64,000 bases of DNA from NCBI GenBank assembly GCA_041690675.1, contig JAWLGU010000002.1, positions 1 to 64,000 of the forward strand. Reading direction: 5' to 3'. This document shows, one piece after another, positions 17,366 through 26,348 of this stretch (position 1 is its first letter; each line of letters begins with the position of its first letter). Made by a program: the position numbers and the translations under genes. The notes beneath the pieces are model-generated. The model had not been told where the DNA came from. It saw only the letters and a list, made by a program, of their open reading frames with translations, and did not search any database. Source of the DNA: UBA7803 sp041690675 (GTDB taxonomy: Bacteria > Pseudomonadota > Gammaproteobacteria > Pseudomonadales > Azotimanducaceae).

Positions 17366-17470
17366 ATGGGTCGGCGATTCGACAGCAAGGCGGCGGCGCG
17401 AGCCTGGGCCGGGGAGGCCCTGGCGGAGCAGGGGGCGGCACGCTTTCCGTTTCCGCGGCTGCAGCCGTGA
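17366..17470 (+). pseudogene. 34-codon ORF resembling the N-terminus of a formyl-THF cyclo-ligase-like protein
   Basis: The ORF reads MGRRFDSKAAARAWAGEALA then ends in ARFPFPRLQP. Proteins of the 5-formyltetrahydrofolate cyclo-ligase-like group often begin with a helix of this kind followed by an ARFP(F/G)P stretch, so this may be a truncated remnant; that is recall, not a search. Its TGA overlaps the GTG of the next gene, so it could equally act as a leader peptide coupling translation to the phosphatase. Confidence 0.4.
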
Positions 17471-18723
17471 AGGTGCTGCGCCACCGCGGGGCCTCCCTGC
17501 TGGCATGGCTCCTGCTGGCAGCGGCGGTGTCGGTTCGGGCTGCGTCTCCGGAAGCGCCCATCGTCGTGCTGTTGTCCTGGGACGGCGTGCGCCACGACTA
17601 CCCGGACCTGGTGGAGCTGCCGGCTCTGACGCGAATGGCCCGGGAGGGGGTTCGGGCGGGCCGGCTGGTGCCCGTGTTCCCCTCCAACACGTTTCCGGGG
17701 CACGTGTCCCTCGCCACGGGTACCCACCCCGACCGCCACGGCATCATCGACAACGTGTTCCTCGATCGGGAACGCGGCCGCTATCGCTACAGCGCCGATG
17801 CCGACTGGATCGAAGCGGAGCCTCTGTGGATCGCCGCGGAGCGTCAGGGCGTTCCCGCAGCCACGTATTTCTGGGTGGGGTCGGAATCGGACTGGCGCGG
17901 CCAGGGCACCCGCTACCGGGTGGCACCGTTCGACGGAGCCCGTCCGGAAGCGGAGAAAGTGGACCAGATACTCGAGTGGCTGGCGCTGCCGGAGCCGGAG
18001 CGCCCGCGCCTGATCATGAGCTACTGGGCCGGGGCGGACTCGCTCGGCCACGACCACGGGCCGGGCAGCCGCCGGGTGCTGCAGCAGCTGCGCGACCAGG
18101 ATGCCGAGCTCAGCCGGTTGCTCGCGGGCATGGACGCCCTGGGTCTGTGGCCCCGCAGCACCCTGCTGGTGGTGAGCGATCACGGCATGACGGACGTGGG
18201 GCAGCATCTGGATCTGCAGGGCGCGCTGACGGCGGCCGGAATCCCCGCGGAGGTCACGGGCAGCGCCGTGGCTCACGTCTATCTCGACGATCCGGGGAGT
18301 GCCGACGCCGCCATGGAGGCCCTGGCGGGCCTGAAGCCGGCGCGTATCCATCGCCGCGGGGAGCTCCCGGAGGGTCTGCGGCTTTTCCACCCCACGCGCA
18401 CGGGAGACCTGGTGGCGGTCACCGAGCCGCCGTACACGTTCTCGCGGCCACGGGGGCTGGCCGGGCGACTCGCCACCTGGCTGGGCATGAGTTACGGCGG
18501 ACACGGCTACGACCCGCAGCATCCGGACATGGCGGGCATCTTCCTGGCGCTGGGTCGTGGCGTGCCCCGGGGCCTGATGCTGTCCGAGGTTCAGCAGGTC
18601 GACGTAACCGCCACCGTGGCGCGTCTGCTGGGCATCGCCCCGCCGCGGGACTCTGAGGGGCGGCCCGTACGGGGCATCGGCGAGCAACTGATCACCCGGG
18701 AAGCGGGGATGGTGCGGAGGTGA
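17467..18723 (+). CDS. Type I phosphodiesterase/nucleotide pyrophosphatase-like alkaline phosphatase
   Basis: Secreted hydrolase of the alkaline phosphatase superfamily. After a signal peptide (LLAWLLLAAAVSVRA) come the metal ligand LLSWDGVRHDY, the nucleophile threonine in FPSNTFPGHVSLATG and metal sites in GADSLGHDHGPGS, VVSDHGMTD and GGHGYDPQH. Human ENPP-type enzymes share this layout and split nucleotide or lipid phosphodiesters; the real substrate is unknown. Start GTG 17467 overlaps the preceding short ORF and gives the signal peptide. It is followed after three bases by a flavoprotein gene. Confidence 0.85.
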   Translation: MKVLRHRGASLLAWLLLAAAVSVRAASPEAPIVVLLSWDGVRHDYPDLVELPALTRMAREGVRAGRLVPVFPSNTFPGHVSLATGTHPDRHGIIDNVFLDRERGRYRYSADADWIEAEPLWIAAERQGVPAATYFWVGSESDWRGQGTRYRVAPFDGARPEAEKVDQILEWLALPEPERPRLIMSYWAGADSLGHDHGPGSRRVLQQLRDQDAELSRLLAGMDALGLWPRSTLLVVSDHGMTDVGQHLDLQGALTAAGIPAEVTGSAVAHVYLDDPGSADAAMEALAGLKPARIHRRGELPEGLRLFHPTRTGDLVAVTEPPYTFSRPRGLAGRLATWLGMSYGGHGYDPQHPDMAGIFLALGRGVPRGLMLSEVQQVDVTATVARLLGIAPPRDSEGRPVRGIGEQLITREAGMVRR

Positions 18724-18726
18724 CAC

Positions 18727-20334
18727 ATGGCCAAATGGCAGCAGCCGCGGAGTTTCTGGACCTGGGGCTATCGCTCTGACGAGCCCACCGACGCGGATCG
18801 GCAGCGAGCGGCACAACGCCTGTCCCACCGCTTCGGCAGGCCGCTGACGCCGCCTCCCGTTCCCCGCTTGCAGGAGATCGAGCTGCGGCCGCCGCGTCTC
18901 GCCGTGCCGGGCGCTCTGCAAGGCTGGGTCAGCACCCGCCACGACGAGCGGGTGCTGCACACCTACGGCGGCCACCCCCTGGAGCTGCTGGCGGCGCTGC
19001 GCGGGCACTTCCCCAGCCCGCCCGACGCGGTGGCCCATCCGCGCACCGACGAGGAGCTGGAGGCCACCCTGGCCTGGTGCGACGCCGGGGGTTATGCGGC
19101 CATTCCCTACGGCGGCGGCACCACCGTGGTGTGGGGCGTCAGCGTGCCGGAGCAGGCTCCGGCGGCGGTGACCATCGACATGGATCATTTTCATCGGGTT
19201 CTGGAGATCGACGACGTCTCCCGCGCCGCCCGCATTCAGGCGGGGGTGCTCGGCCCGGACCTGGAGGACGTGCTGCGGCCCCGGGGCCTGACCTTGCGGC
19301 ACTTTCCCCAGAGCTTCCCCTGGTCCACGGTCGGGGGCTGGGTCGCCACCCGCTCCGGGGGTCATTACGCCACCAATCACACCCACATCGACGATTTCGT
19401 CGAGAGCATCCGCATGCTGAGCCCGGCGGGGTGGTGGGAGTCGCGGCGGCTGCCGGGCAGCGGCGCGGGTCCGAGTCCCGACCGGCTGCTGATGGGGTCC
19501 GAAGGCATCCTCGGCATCATCACCGAGTGCTGGCTGCGGCTACAGGAGCGGCCGCGGTTCCGCGGAGTCGCCGGCGTCGTGTTCCGGGACTGGGCGGCGG
19601 GGGCGGACGCGGCCCGGCAGATCGTCCAGGCCAAGCTCTGGCCGGCCAATCTGCGCCTGCTGGATCCGGCGGAGGCAGCCGAGAGCGCAGGCCTCGACGG
19701 CGGCAAGGCCCTGCTCATCGTCGGCTTCGAGTCGTCCCGAGTACCCCAGGGTTCGTTCATTCGCGAGGCGGTCGCCATCGCCAGGGAAGCGGGCGGTGAG
19801 GTCGAGGACGAGGCCGTTCGCGTGGTGGACGGCAGCGGCGAGGCCGCCGGCCGCGGCGGCGCCGTGGGTGCCTGGCGTGAGTCCTTCGTCGGTGTCAACG
19901 CCGGGCTGGTCAACGGTCTGGGCCTGCTCACCGACACCTTCGAGACCGCCGTCACCTGGGACCGCTGGCCGGCATTCGATGCCAGCGTGCGGCAGCGGGT
20001 GGGCCGGGTGCTGCGCGAGGTGCTCGGCGACGGCGTGCGCCTCTCCTGTCGGTTCACTCACGTGTATCCGGACGGACCGGCCCCCTACTACACCTTCGCC
20101 GGCCCGGCCGCGCTGGGGGCGGAGGCGGAACAGTGGCAGGTCATCAAGGAGGAAGCCATGGCGGCCGTGGTGGAGGCCGGCGGCACCGTCACCCACCATC
20201 ACGCCGTGGGCCGCATGCACAAACCCGGCTGGCGGGCCCAGCGCCCGGCGCTGTTCGAGGCCGCGCTGGGTGCGGTGAAGCGGCGGCTGGATCCCAACGG
20301 CGTGCTGAATCCGGGCGTGATCATCGATCCCTGA
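18727..20334 (+). CDS. FAD-binding oxidoreductase, alkylglycerone-phosphate synthase-like
   Basis: VAO/PCMH-fold flavoprotein of 535 residues. The FAD domain shows YAAIPYGGGTTVVWGV and the AGPS-specific stretch FPQSFPWSTVGGWVATRSGG then HIDDFVESIRML. The C-terminal cap holds the histidine-rich GTVTHHHAVGRMH that is catalytic in alkyl-DHAP synthase. In eukaryotes this enzyme makes ether lipids; bacterial relatives are often of unknown substrate. It lies three bases after the phosphodiesterase gene, so both may act on one lipid or phosphodiester; that is inference. Confidence 0.85.
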   Translation: MAKWQQPRSFWTWGYRSDEPTDADRQRAAQRLSHRFGRPLTPPPVPRLQEIELRPPRLAVPGALQGWVSTRHDERVLHTYGGHPLELLAALRGHFPSPPDAVAHPRTDEELEATLAWCDAGGYAAIPYGGGTTVVWGVSVPEQAPAAVTIDMDHFHRVLEIDDVSRAARIQAGVLGPDLEDVLRPRGLTLRHFPQSFPWSTVGGWVATRSGGHYATNHTHIDDFVESIRMLSPAGWWESRRLPGSGAGPSPDRLLMGSEGILGIITECWLRLQERPRFRGVAGVVFRDWAAGADAARQIVQAKLWPANLRLLDPAEAAESAGLDGGKALLIVGFESSRVPQGSFIREAVAIAREAGGEVEDEAVRVVDGSGEAAGRGGAVGAWRESFVGVNAGLVNGLGLLTDTFETAVTWDRWPAFDASVRQRVGRVLREVLGDGVRLSCRFTHVYPDGPAPYYTFAGPAALGAEAEQWQVIKEEAMAAVVEAGGTVTHHHAVGRMHKPGWRAQRPALFEAALGAVKRRLDPNGVLNPGVIIDP

Positions 20335-20381
20335 CGGCGCGTCGGACCTCGAGGGTTGTTGGCGGCGCGGAAGGCGGGTCG

Positions 20382-20768
20382 TCAGTCGCAGCTGTAGCCG
20401 TGCAGGGACAGCCCCTCGGCCAGATAGTCGGCCAGCAGGGGGTGGGCGATCAGATACTCGGCGGTGCGGGTGTTCCAGGCGTCTGCCGCGTACTCCAGAG
20501 CGTCGTCCCATTCGTCGAGCTCGTAGTCGCCGCGGCCCACCCACAACAGTGCCACCACCTGCTGCTGCTGGTCGGGCTCCAGATCCTCGATGATGGCGCG
20601 GAACTCGTCCAGGGTGGAATCGCCCTGGTGGGCGGCCAGTATCTCCCCGGGCCAGTGATCGGCGGGGCTGTTGGGCTCCTCGGGAATCACCACGGCTTCC
20701 TGGGCGTGGAACTCCCGCGCGAGGTCGATGAGCCTGCAGACCGTGTCCGGATTGACGTCCAGCATCAT
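20382..20768 (-). CDS. DUF3775 family protein
   Basis: 128-residue acidic, cytoplasmic, mostly helical protein. The central part (DEFRAIIEDLEPDQQQQVVA, LLWVGRGDYELDEWDDAL) and the C-terminal ending (YLIAHPLLADYLAEGLS) fit DUF3775. Function unknown. Two in-frame ATGs lie at 20768 and 20765; either works. Confidence 0.75.
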   Translation of the reverse strand: MMLDVNPDTVCRLIDLAREFHAQEAVVIPEEPNSPADHWPGEILAAHQGDSTLDEFRAIIEDLEPDQQQQVVALLWVGRGDYELDEWDDALEYAADAWNTRTAEYLIAHPLLADYLAEGLSLHGYSCD

Positions 20769-20813
20769 GGCGGCAGCCTAACAGGGCGCGCGGCGAGGCG
20801 TCGTTGCGTGCCG

Positions 20814-21237
20814 TCAAGCGGGTGGCGGATCGGCGGCCGGGGCCTCCGGCCGGAGCGCGTCCACGTACGCGGCGAACTGCCGGTGAAACTGCCAGCGGCG
20901 CCGGGTCCAGTATCTGACGCCCCCCGGCGTCGACAGGAGCCGGCCGAGGGTTTGCTCCCAGCGGGCTTGTGACTCGCGCTCGCGAAATTCCAGGTTGTGG
21001 AGGTAGAAGCTCTCCATGAGGGCGAAGTAGGCGNNNNNNNNNNNNNNNNNNNNNNNNNNNNNNNNNNNNNNNNNNNNNNNNNNNNNNNNNNNNNNNNNNN
21101 NNNNNNNNNNNNNNNNNNNNNNNNNNNNNNNNNAGGAGCCGGCCGAGGGTTTGCTCCCAGCGGGCTTGTGACTCGCGCTCGCGAAATTCCAGGTTGTGGA
21201 GGTAGAAGCTCTCCATGAGGGCGAAGTAGGCGACCAT
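20814..21237 (-). CDS. Small unknown protein, split by an artificial assembly gap
   Basis: As given, the gene is interrupted by 100 N and its middle is present twice. Removing the N and one 99-base copy leaves a clean 74-residue ORF from ATG 21237 to TGA 20814, starting MVAYFALMESFYLHNLEF and ending with a proline-rich tail. It is rich in Arg, Glu and aromatic residues (RWEQTLGRLL, GGVRYWTRRRWQFHRQF) with no signal peptide. I do not recognise the family with confidence. Confidence 0.6.
20935..21033. repeat. 99-base contig-end duplicate, left copy
   Basis: Identical to 21134-21232 across the N run. It is coding sequence of the small protein, not a biological repeat. Confidence 0.9.
21034..21133. 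other. Assembly gap of 100 N
   Basis: Fixed-length N run between two contigs whose ends are the same 99 bases. The real gap is probably zero and the true sequence about 199 bases shorter here. Confidence 0.95.
21134..21232. repeat. 99-base contig-end duplicate, right copy
   Basis: Exact copy of 20935-21033. Its continuation past 21232 supplies the true ATG of the small protein. Confidence 0.9.
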
Positions 21238-21368
21238 GAGACAAGGCCGGCATCGACTATAGACCGGTCGCGGGGCCGGCGTCGCGGGTGTTCCCGTGTC
21301 CCGGACGGGCTCGAGGCATGGCACAGGGCGGTATGACAACCATGACGCCGCGGGGCGACAATGGCGGC

Positions 21369-23744
21369 ATGAGCCCGTGGATACCCAGGGGGTGTGCCCC
21401 TCAGCGGGGATTCGTTCTCCAGACGAGTTACCGGGTGCGCGCCGGAACGCCCGTGGTGCATCTGTACGGGCGCCTCGCCGACGGCCGCAGCTTTCTGGTT
21501 CGCGACGCCCGGGAGCGACCGCGGTTCTACATCCGCGCCGCCGATGCGGCGCGCGCCCGGGCGGCAACCGCGGCGAGACCTCGGCCCTGCAGCGTGCGAA
21601 GCCTTGTCGGAGAGCCGCTGTGCCGGGTGGAGGTGGCCGTGCCTGGGGACGCGCCGGCCCTACGGGACGCGCTCCACGGCCTCGGCGTCGCCACGTTCGA
21701 GGCGGACGTTCGCTTCGCCGTGCGCTATCTGATCGACCGCAACGTGAAAGGCGCCTGCCTCATCCGCGGAGAGGCCCGGCCGGGCGTGGGGGCGGGCGTG
21801 GACGTGGTGTTCGACGACCCGGAGGTGACCCCCGACGAGGCGGCAGACGCGGTACCCCTGGCGCCGCGGGTGCTTTCCTTCGACATCGAGACGGACGCGA
21901 AGGCAGAACGGCTGCTGGCCATCTCCCTGTACGGGTTGGGCGCGGACGAGGTGCTGATCGTGGATCCCAAGGGGCGGCCCATGCCGGAACGCGCAGTGGG
22001 ATTCCCCTCGGAGGCTATGGTCCTGGAGGCCTTCTGCGCGCGGGTGGCGGAGCTCGACCCCGACGTGCTCACCGGCTGGAACGTGGTGGATTTCGACCTG
22101 ACGGTGCTGGCCAGGATGGCGGCGCGTCTGCATCGGCCGCTGCGGCTGGGCCGCGACGACGGGGAGCTCAGAATCCGGGGCGCCGAGGGCTACTTCGGCA
22201 GCGGCAGCGCCAGCGTGCCCGGCCGGCTGGTGCTGGACGGCATGGATCTGCTGCGGGGCGCCTTCGTGCGCATGGAAGACTACAGCCTGGACACCGTGGC
22301 TCGCGAAGTGCTGGGTGAAGGCAAGGCGGTGGCCGGGGACGTGCAGGACCGGGTGGGGGAGATTCTCCGCAACCATCGGGAGGATCTCGACGCCTTCGCC
22401 CGCTATGCCCGGACCGACGCGCGGCTGGCGCTCGAGGTCGTCGAGCGGCTCGACCTGGTAAATCTGGCCATCGCCCGCAGCCGCCTGACCGGCATGACTC
22501 CGGACCGGGTGGCCGCCAGCATCGCATCTTTCGACTTCCTCTATCTGGCCGCCCTGGGCCGGCGCGGCCGGGCCGCACCCACGGTGCGCTCCGGGGACGC
22601 CCGGGTGCACGCGGCCCAGGCCGGGGGGCACGTGCTGGAACCCCGGGTGGGCCTGCACGACAACGTCTGGGTGTTCGATTTCAAGAGCCTGTACCCGAGC
22701 CTGATCCGTACCTTCAACATCGACCCCCTCGGGTTCGTGGCCAACGCCGACCCCGCGGACGACGAGGTCATCGCCATGGACAATGGCATCGGCTTTCGCC
22801 GCGAGCCCGCCATCCTACCCGGCATTCTCGACGAGCTGTTCCCCCGCCGCGAGGCCGCACGGCAACGGGGCGACGCCGTCGCCTCCCAGGCCATCAAGAT
22901 ACTGATGAACTCCTTCTACGGGGTCCTCGGCACGCCGGCCTGCCGCTTTCACAACCCGGCCATCGCCAACGCCATCACTGGCCAGGGGCGGCACGTTCTT
23001 CTCTGGTCCAAGGCCTGGTTCGAGGGCCGTGGCTATCGGGTGCTCTACGGGGACACGGACAGCCTGTTCGTCAGCTCCGGCGAGCGTGACTCGGAACGGG
23101 CCATGGCCCTGGGGCTCGGGCTGGCGACGGAAATCAGCGCCGACGTGGGGCGCTACGTGGCCGAGCGCTGGCGCGTGACGAGTCGGCTGGAGCTGGAATT
23201 CGAGAAGCTCTACATGCGGCTCATGCTGCCGGCGGTGCGTCACGGCGGCAGCGGCGCCCGCAAACGGTACGCGGGGGTGCGTTACGGCTCGCCGTCCGGC
23301 GCGGTGGAGTTCGTGGGGATGGAGGTGGTGCGGCGGGACTGGACGGAGCTGGCCAAGCGGGTGCAGCGGGAGCTGTACCGGCGGCTGTTCGCCGGCGCGC
23401 CGGTGGACGAGTACCTGCGTGGGACGGCAGCGGCCCTGCGGCGGGGGGAGCTGGACGAGCTGCTGATCTACCGCAAGGGCCTGCGCAAGCCGCTGGAGGC
23501 GTACACCGCCAGCACGCCGCCTCACGTCGCAGCCGCCCGCAAGTCAAAGGTACCGCCGCAGCGTGTAGTGGCGTACGTCATGACCACCGCAGGGCCGGAA
23601 CCCGTGGACGTCGTGACCGCGCCCCTGGATCGCGAGCACTATCTGGACCGGCAGGTGCGGCCGGTAGCGGAGCCGGTGCTGCAGTCGCTGGGTCTCGATT
23701 TCCGCCGGATCATCGGCGACGATCGCCAGCTCGGTCTGTTCTAG
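21369..23744 (+). CDS. polB: DNA polymerase II (family B)
   Basis: Family B polymerase of 791 residues, close to E. coli Pol II in size; in E. coli this is a damage-inducible, proofreading polymerase used in lesion bypass and restart. Exonuclease motifs are intact: FDIETD, NVVDFDL and YARTDARLAL. Polymerase motifs are FDFKSLYPSLIRTFNIDP (A), KILMNSFYGVLG (B) and YGDTDSLF (C). ATG 21369 gives a normal N-terminus (PQRGFVLQTSYRVRAG); in-frame ATGs slightly upstream are possible. No LexA box was recognised before it. Confidence 0.95.
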   Translation: MSPWIPRGCAPQRGFVLQTSYRVRAGTPVVHLYGRLADGRSFLVRDARERPRFYIRAADAARARAATAARPRPCSVRSLVGEPLCRVEVAVPGDAPALRDALHGLGVATFEADVRFAVRYLIDRNVKGACLIRGEARPGVGAGVDVVFDDPEVTPDEAADAVPLAPRVLSFDIETDAKAERLLAISLYGLGADEVLIVDPKGRPMPERAVGFPSEAMVLEAFCARVAELDPDVLTGWNVVDFDLTVLARMAARLHRPLRLGRDDGELRIRGAEGYFGSGSASVPGRLVLDGMDLLRGAFVRMEDYSLDTVAREVLGEGKAVAGDVQDRVGEILRNHREDLDAFARYARTDARLALEVVERLDLVNLAIARSRLTGMTPDRVAASIASFDFLYLAALGRRGRAAPTVRSGDARVHAAQAGGHVLEPRVGLHDNVWVFDFKSLYPSLIRTFNIDPLGFVANADPADDEVIAMDNGIGFRREPAILPGILDELFPRREAARQRGDAVASQAIKILMNSFYGVLGTPACRFHNPAIANAITGQGRHVLLWSKAWFEGRGYRVLYGDTDSLFVSSGERDSERAMALGLGLATEISADVGRYVAERWRVTSRLELEFEKLYMRLMLPAVRHGGSGARKRYAGVRYGSPSGAVEFVGMEVVRRDWTELAKRVQRELYRRLFAGAPVDEYLRGTAAALRRGELDELLIYRKGLRKPLEAYTASTPPHVAAARKSKVPPQRVVAYVMTTAGPEPVDVVTAPLDREHYLDRQVRPVAEPVLQSLGLDFRRIIGDDRQLGLF

Positions 23745-23754
23745 TGTGCTAGCG

Positions 23755-24189
23755 TCAGGTGCGGTAGCAGCCGGCCACGTCGCGGTTGCTGCCGAATGGA
23801 CGCACCCCCGCTTCGTGGTTGCTGCCGATGGCATAGGTGGTGTGGCCGAGGGTGCCGAGCTCCCAGAGCTTCTGCAGCCACAGGGGTGCCCCGCGGTCCT
23901 CCAGCGCGCTGCTGATCCACCCGTGCGCCACCGAGGTGCCGACGCCCCACGCGATGACGGCGGCATCGCTCGGCTGCTCGCCGATCAGCCGCTTGGTGAG
24001 CCAGGCCTGCTCCTCGTAGCAGGGGTCGCGGGCGGCGTTGAGGGTCTGGGCCACGTCCATGGCGTGGAGGGCCTGCCAGGTGAGCTCGTCGGAGTCCATG
24101 GATTGGCAGCCGCCGAGGGCCCACAGCGCCGCGAGCAGCAACGGCCTGCGGACTCGATTTTGCATGGCGTGGCTCCGACGTCTGGCCAT
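23755..24189 (-). CDS. Putative lipoprotein of unknown function
   Basis: 144 residues. The N-terminus (RRPLLLAALWALGGCQS) is a lipoprotein signal peptide with an LGGC lipobox, so the product is probably lipid-anchored in the envelope. The mature part is helical with conserved-looking YEEQAWLTKRLIGEQPSDAA and a C-terminal WELGTLGHTTYAIGSN. Family not recognised. ATG 24189 is chosen because AAGGGAG lies just upstream; ATG 24165 is an alternative. It converges with polB. Confidence 0.7.
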   Translation of the reverse strand: MARRRSHAMQNRVRRPLLLAALWALGGCQSMDSDELTWQALHAMDVAQTLNAARDPCYEEQAWLTKRLIGEQPSDAAVIAWGVGTSVAHGWISSALEDRGAPLWLQKLWELGTLGHTTYAIGSNHEAGVRPFGSNRDVAGCYRT

Positions 24190-24580
24190 GGGCCGCTCCC
24201 TTGCGTGGCACCGACTCATTGGAACCCGAATTCCAGTGCTACGCTGTTCTTGCCCTGTTTCCGAAATGCAAACGGCGTTTGGGTTTTCGTCCGGCCGATG
24301 TGATGAGCTGCCGCAGGCGGCAGATTCCGTTGCCGCCGACCCTCTTGATAGGGTGGCGCTGGCGCGCTGATCCGCCCGAGGGGCAGGGAATTTGCTGGCG
24401 CGGCGCGGCCGAGCGGCTTTCGCCTCCGTGAGCGGGAGGTGAAAATCGGGATAAATCAGCGGCTTAAAGACGTGTTCGAGCACTCTACATCGGGTTCGAC
24501 AGTTGGTTATAATCCGCCGTCGCTGTCCGGCTCGGGAGGGGGTCGATGAAGGCGTCTCACGGAACTGGGAGATAACAGGA
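24190..24580. other. 391-base intergenic region between divergent lipoprotein and sphingolipid genes
   Basis: No gene seen. It holds a 13-base palindrome (CAAACGGCGTTTG, 24269-24281), a hairpin (CTGCCGC/GCGGCAG, 24308-24323), a short CCTCC/GGAGG pairing near 24424-24440 and a promoter near 24484-24513. Local composition is more AT-rich than the genes. Likely carries the promoter and operators for the sphingolipid operon and the lipoprotein gene. Confidence 0.6.
24484..24513 (+). promoter_or_regulatory. Likely promoter of the sphingolipid operon
   Basis: TCTACA (24484-24489, four of six to TTGACA) lies 18 bases before a perfect TATAAT (24508-24513). Transcription would begin near 24520, giving a leader of about 60 bases to the TTG start at 24581. 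Confidence 0.55.
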
Positions 24581-26335
24581 TTGCTTCGCACGGAAATTAA
24601 CCGGTCGCTGGACTACAGAAGTTCCGGCTTCGGCAATCTCGTGGCCGCGCTCGAGTACGCAGCCCAGGGTGAGACGGGCATCAACTTCTACGACGGTCGC
24701 GGCGAGCTGGAGCACGTTCTCACGTATCGGGCCCTGCGCGACGAGGCCCGGACGCTGGCGCGCAAGCTGCGCGGGCTGGGCATGGCACGAGGCAGCCGAG
24801 TGGCCATCGTGGCGGAAACGGACCCGATGTTTCACAAGGTCTTCTTCGCATGCCAGTACGCCGGCCTGCTGCCGGTGGCGTTGCCCGCCGGGGTTCAGCT
24901 CGGCGCCCACGACGCCTACGTGGCGCAGTTGCGGCGCATGCTGCAGGGCTGCGGTGCGGTGGCGGCCGTGGCGCCGGCGAGCCACATCGTGTTTCTCGAG
25001 GAGGCGGCCAAGGGCTTGTCCGGGGTTCGGGTGGGCGTGCTCGAGCACTTTCAGCGTCTCGACGAAGATCCCCGGGATCTCGAGCCCCTGCAGGCCGCCG
25101 AGCCCGCTTACCTGCAGTACACGTCGGGCAGCACCCGATTCCCCCGGGGGGTGGAGATCACCCAGACCTCGGTGCTGAACAACCTCCGCGAGATCGCGGA
25201 GGAAGGCCTGCATCTGGGCCCGTCGGATCGCTTCGTGTCCTGGCTGCCCCTCTATCACGACATGGGGCTGGTGGGCTTCGTGCTGCTGCCACTGGCCACC
25301 CAGCTCTCCGTGGACCTGCTGAGCCCGCGCACGTTCGCCATGCGGCCGCGGTTGTGGCTGAAGATCATCTCGGAGAATCGCGGCACCATATCCTCCAGCC
25401 CGCCCTTCGGCTATGCCCTGTGCGCCATGCGGCTGCGGCCCTCGGACACCGAGCGCTACGATCTCTCCTGCTGGCGTGCCGCCTGCGTGGGCGCCGAGCG
25501 CATCCAGCCGAAGCCGCTCAAGGCGTTCGCCGAGGCGCTCGCCTCCACCGGATTCGATCCTGCCAACTTCGTCGCCTGTTACGGTATGGCGGAGTGCGCC
25601 CTGGCGGTGAGCTTCGCCCCGCTGGGTACCGGCGTCTTCATCGATCGCGTGCACAAGCACGCCATGGCCGAGCGGCTGCTGGCGCAGCCGGCGCACGACG
25701 CCGATGCCGACGAGCAGGACGTGCTGGAGTTCGTGGATTGCGGCGAAGTGCTGCCCAGCTATCAGTTCGCCATCCGCGACGCCGAGGGCAACGAGCTGCC
25801 CGACCGCCACTGCGGGCGCATCTGCCTCAAGGGGCCGAGCGTGATGCGCGGCTATTTCCAGGATCCCGCGGCCACCGCCGAGGTGCTCTCCCCCACCGGC
25901 TGGCTCGACACCGGCGACGTGGGTTACCGCATCGGCAATCGGCTGTTCGTCACGGCCCGCAGCAAGGACGTGATCATCGTCAACGGCCGCAACATCTGGC
26001 CCCAGGATCTCGAGCACCTGGCGGACGATCTGCCGGGCGTTCGTCAGGGCAACGTTTCGGCGTTCGCCGCCCCGTCGCCCCTGGGGGAAGACCTGGCGGT
26101 GCTGGTGGTGGAGTGCCGCGAGCAGGACCTCGACAAGCGCCGGGCGCTGGTGGCGCAGCTCGAGGCCCGGGTGCGCAGCCATTTCGGAATTCATTGCCAC
26201 ATCGACCTGGTGCCGCCGGGCACCCTGCCGCGCACCTCGTCCGGCAAGCTCGCCCGGTCCCGCACCAAGGAAGACTTCCTGGCGCGGGTAGCCCTGGAGG
26301 AGAACGGCTGGTGCTCGAAAGCCGCCAACGCCTGA
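24581..26335 (+). CDS. Fatty-acyl-AMP ligase / acyl-ACP synthetase of sphingolipid locus
   Basis: ANL-superfamily adenylating enzyme of 584 residues, fatty-acyl-AMP-ligase subtype. Motifs: ATP-binding LQYTSGSTRFPRGVEITQ, SWLPLYHDMGLVGF, SSPPFGYALC, CYGMAECALAVSF, GWLDTGDVGY and NGRNIWPQDLEHLADD, with TSSGKLARSR at the C-terminus. It likely activates a fatty acid and loads it on the carrier protein encoded two genes on. Its place matches the acyl-ACP synthetase (acps) of the Caulobacter ceramide cluster. TTG 24581 is chosen: the GGGAG at 24567-24571 and the promoter at 24508 exclude the earlier TTG at 24503. Confidence 0.88.
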   Translation: MLRTEINRSLDYRSSGFGNLVAALEYAAQGETGINFYDGRGELEHVLTYRALRDEARTLARKLRGLGMARGSRVAIVAETDPMFHKVFFACQYAGLLPVALPAGVQLGAHDAYVAQLRRMLQGCGAVAAVAPASHIVFLEEAAKGLSGVRVGVLEHFQRLDEDPRDLEPLQAAEPAYLQYTSGSTRFPRGVEITQTSVLNNLREIAEEGLHLGPSDRFVSWLPLYHDMGLVGFVLLPLATQLSVDLLSPRTFAMRPRLWLKIISENRGTISSSPPFGYALCAMRLRPSDTERYDLSCWRAACVGAERIQPKPLKAFAEALASTGFDPANFVACYGMAECALAVSFAPLGTGVFIDRVHKHAMAERLLAQPAHDADADEQDVLEFVDCGEVLPSYQFAIRDAEGNELPDRHCGRICLKGPSVMRGYFQDPAATAEVLSPTGWLDTGDVGYRIGNRLFVTARSKDVIIVNGRNIWPQDLEHLADDLPGVRQGNVSAFAAPSPLGEDLAVLVVECREQDLDKRRALVAQLEARVRSHFGIHCHIDLVPPGTLPRTSSGKLARSRTKEDFLARVALEENGWCSKAANA

Positions 26336-26348
26336 GCGGCCGGCCGGC

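Noticed and set aside
20935..21232. Direct repeats bordering an insertion or mobile element
   Set aside because: The two 99-base copies border only N and have the same length as those at the other gap, so they are assembly overlap.
23742..23753. CTAGTGTGCTAG palindrome as a terminator after polB
   Set aside because: Only four-base arms and no T-run; too weak to support.
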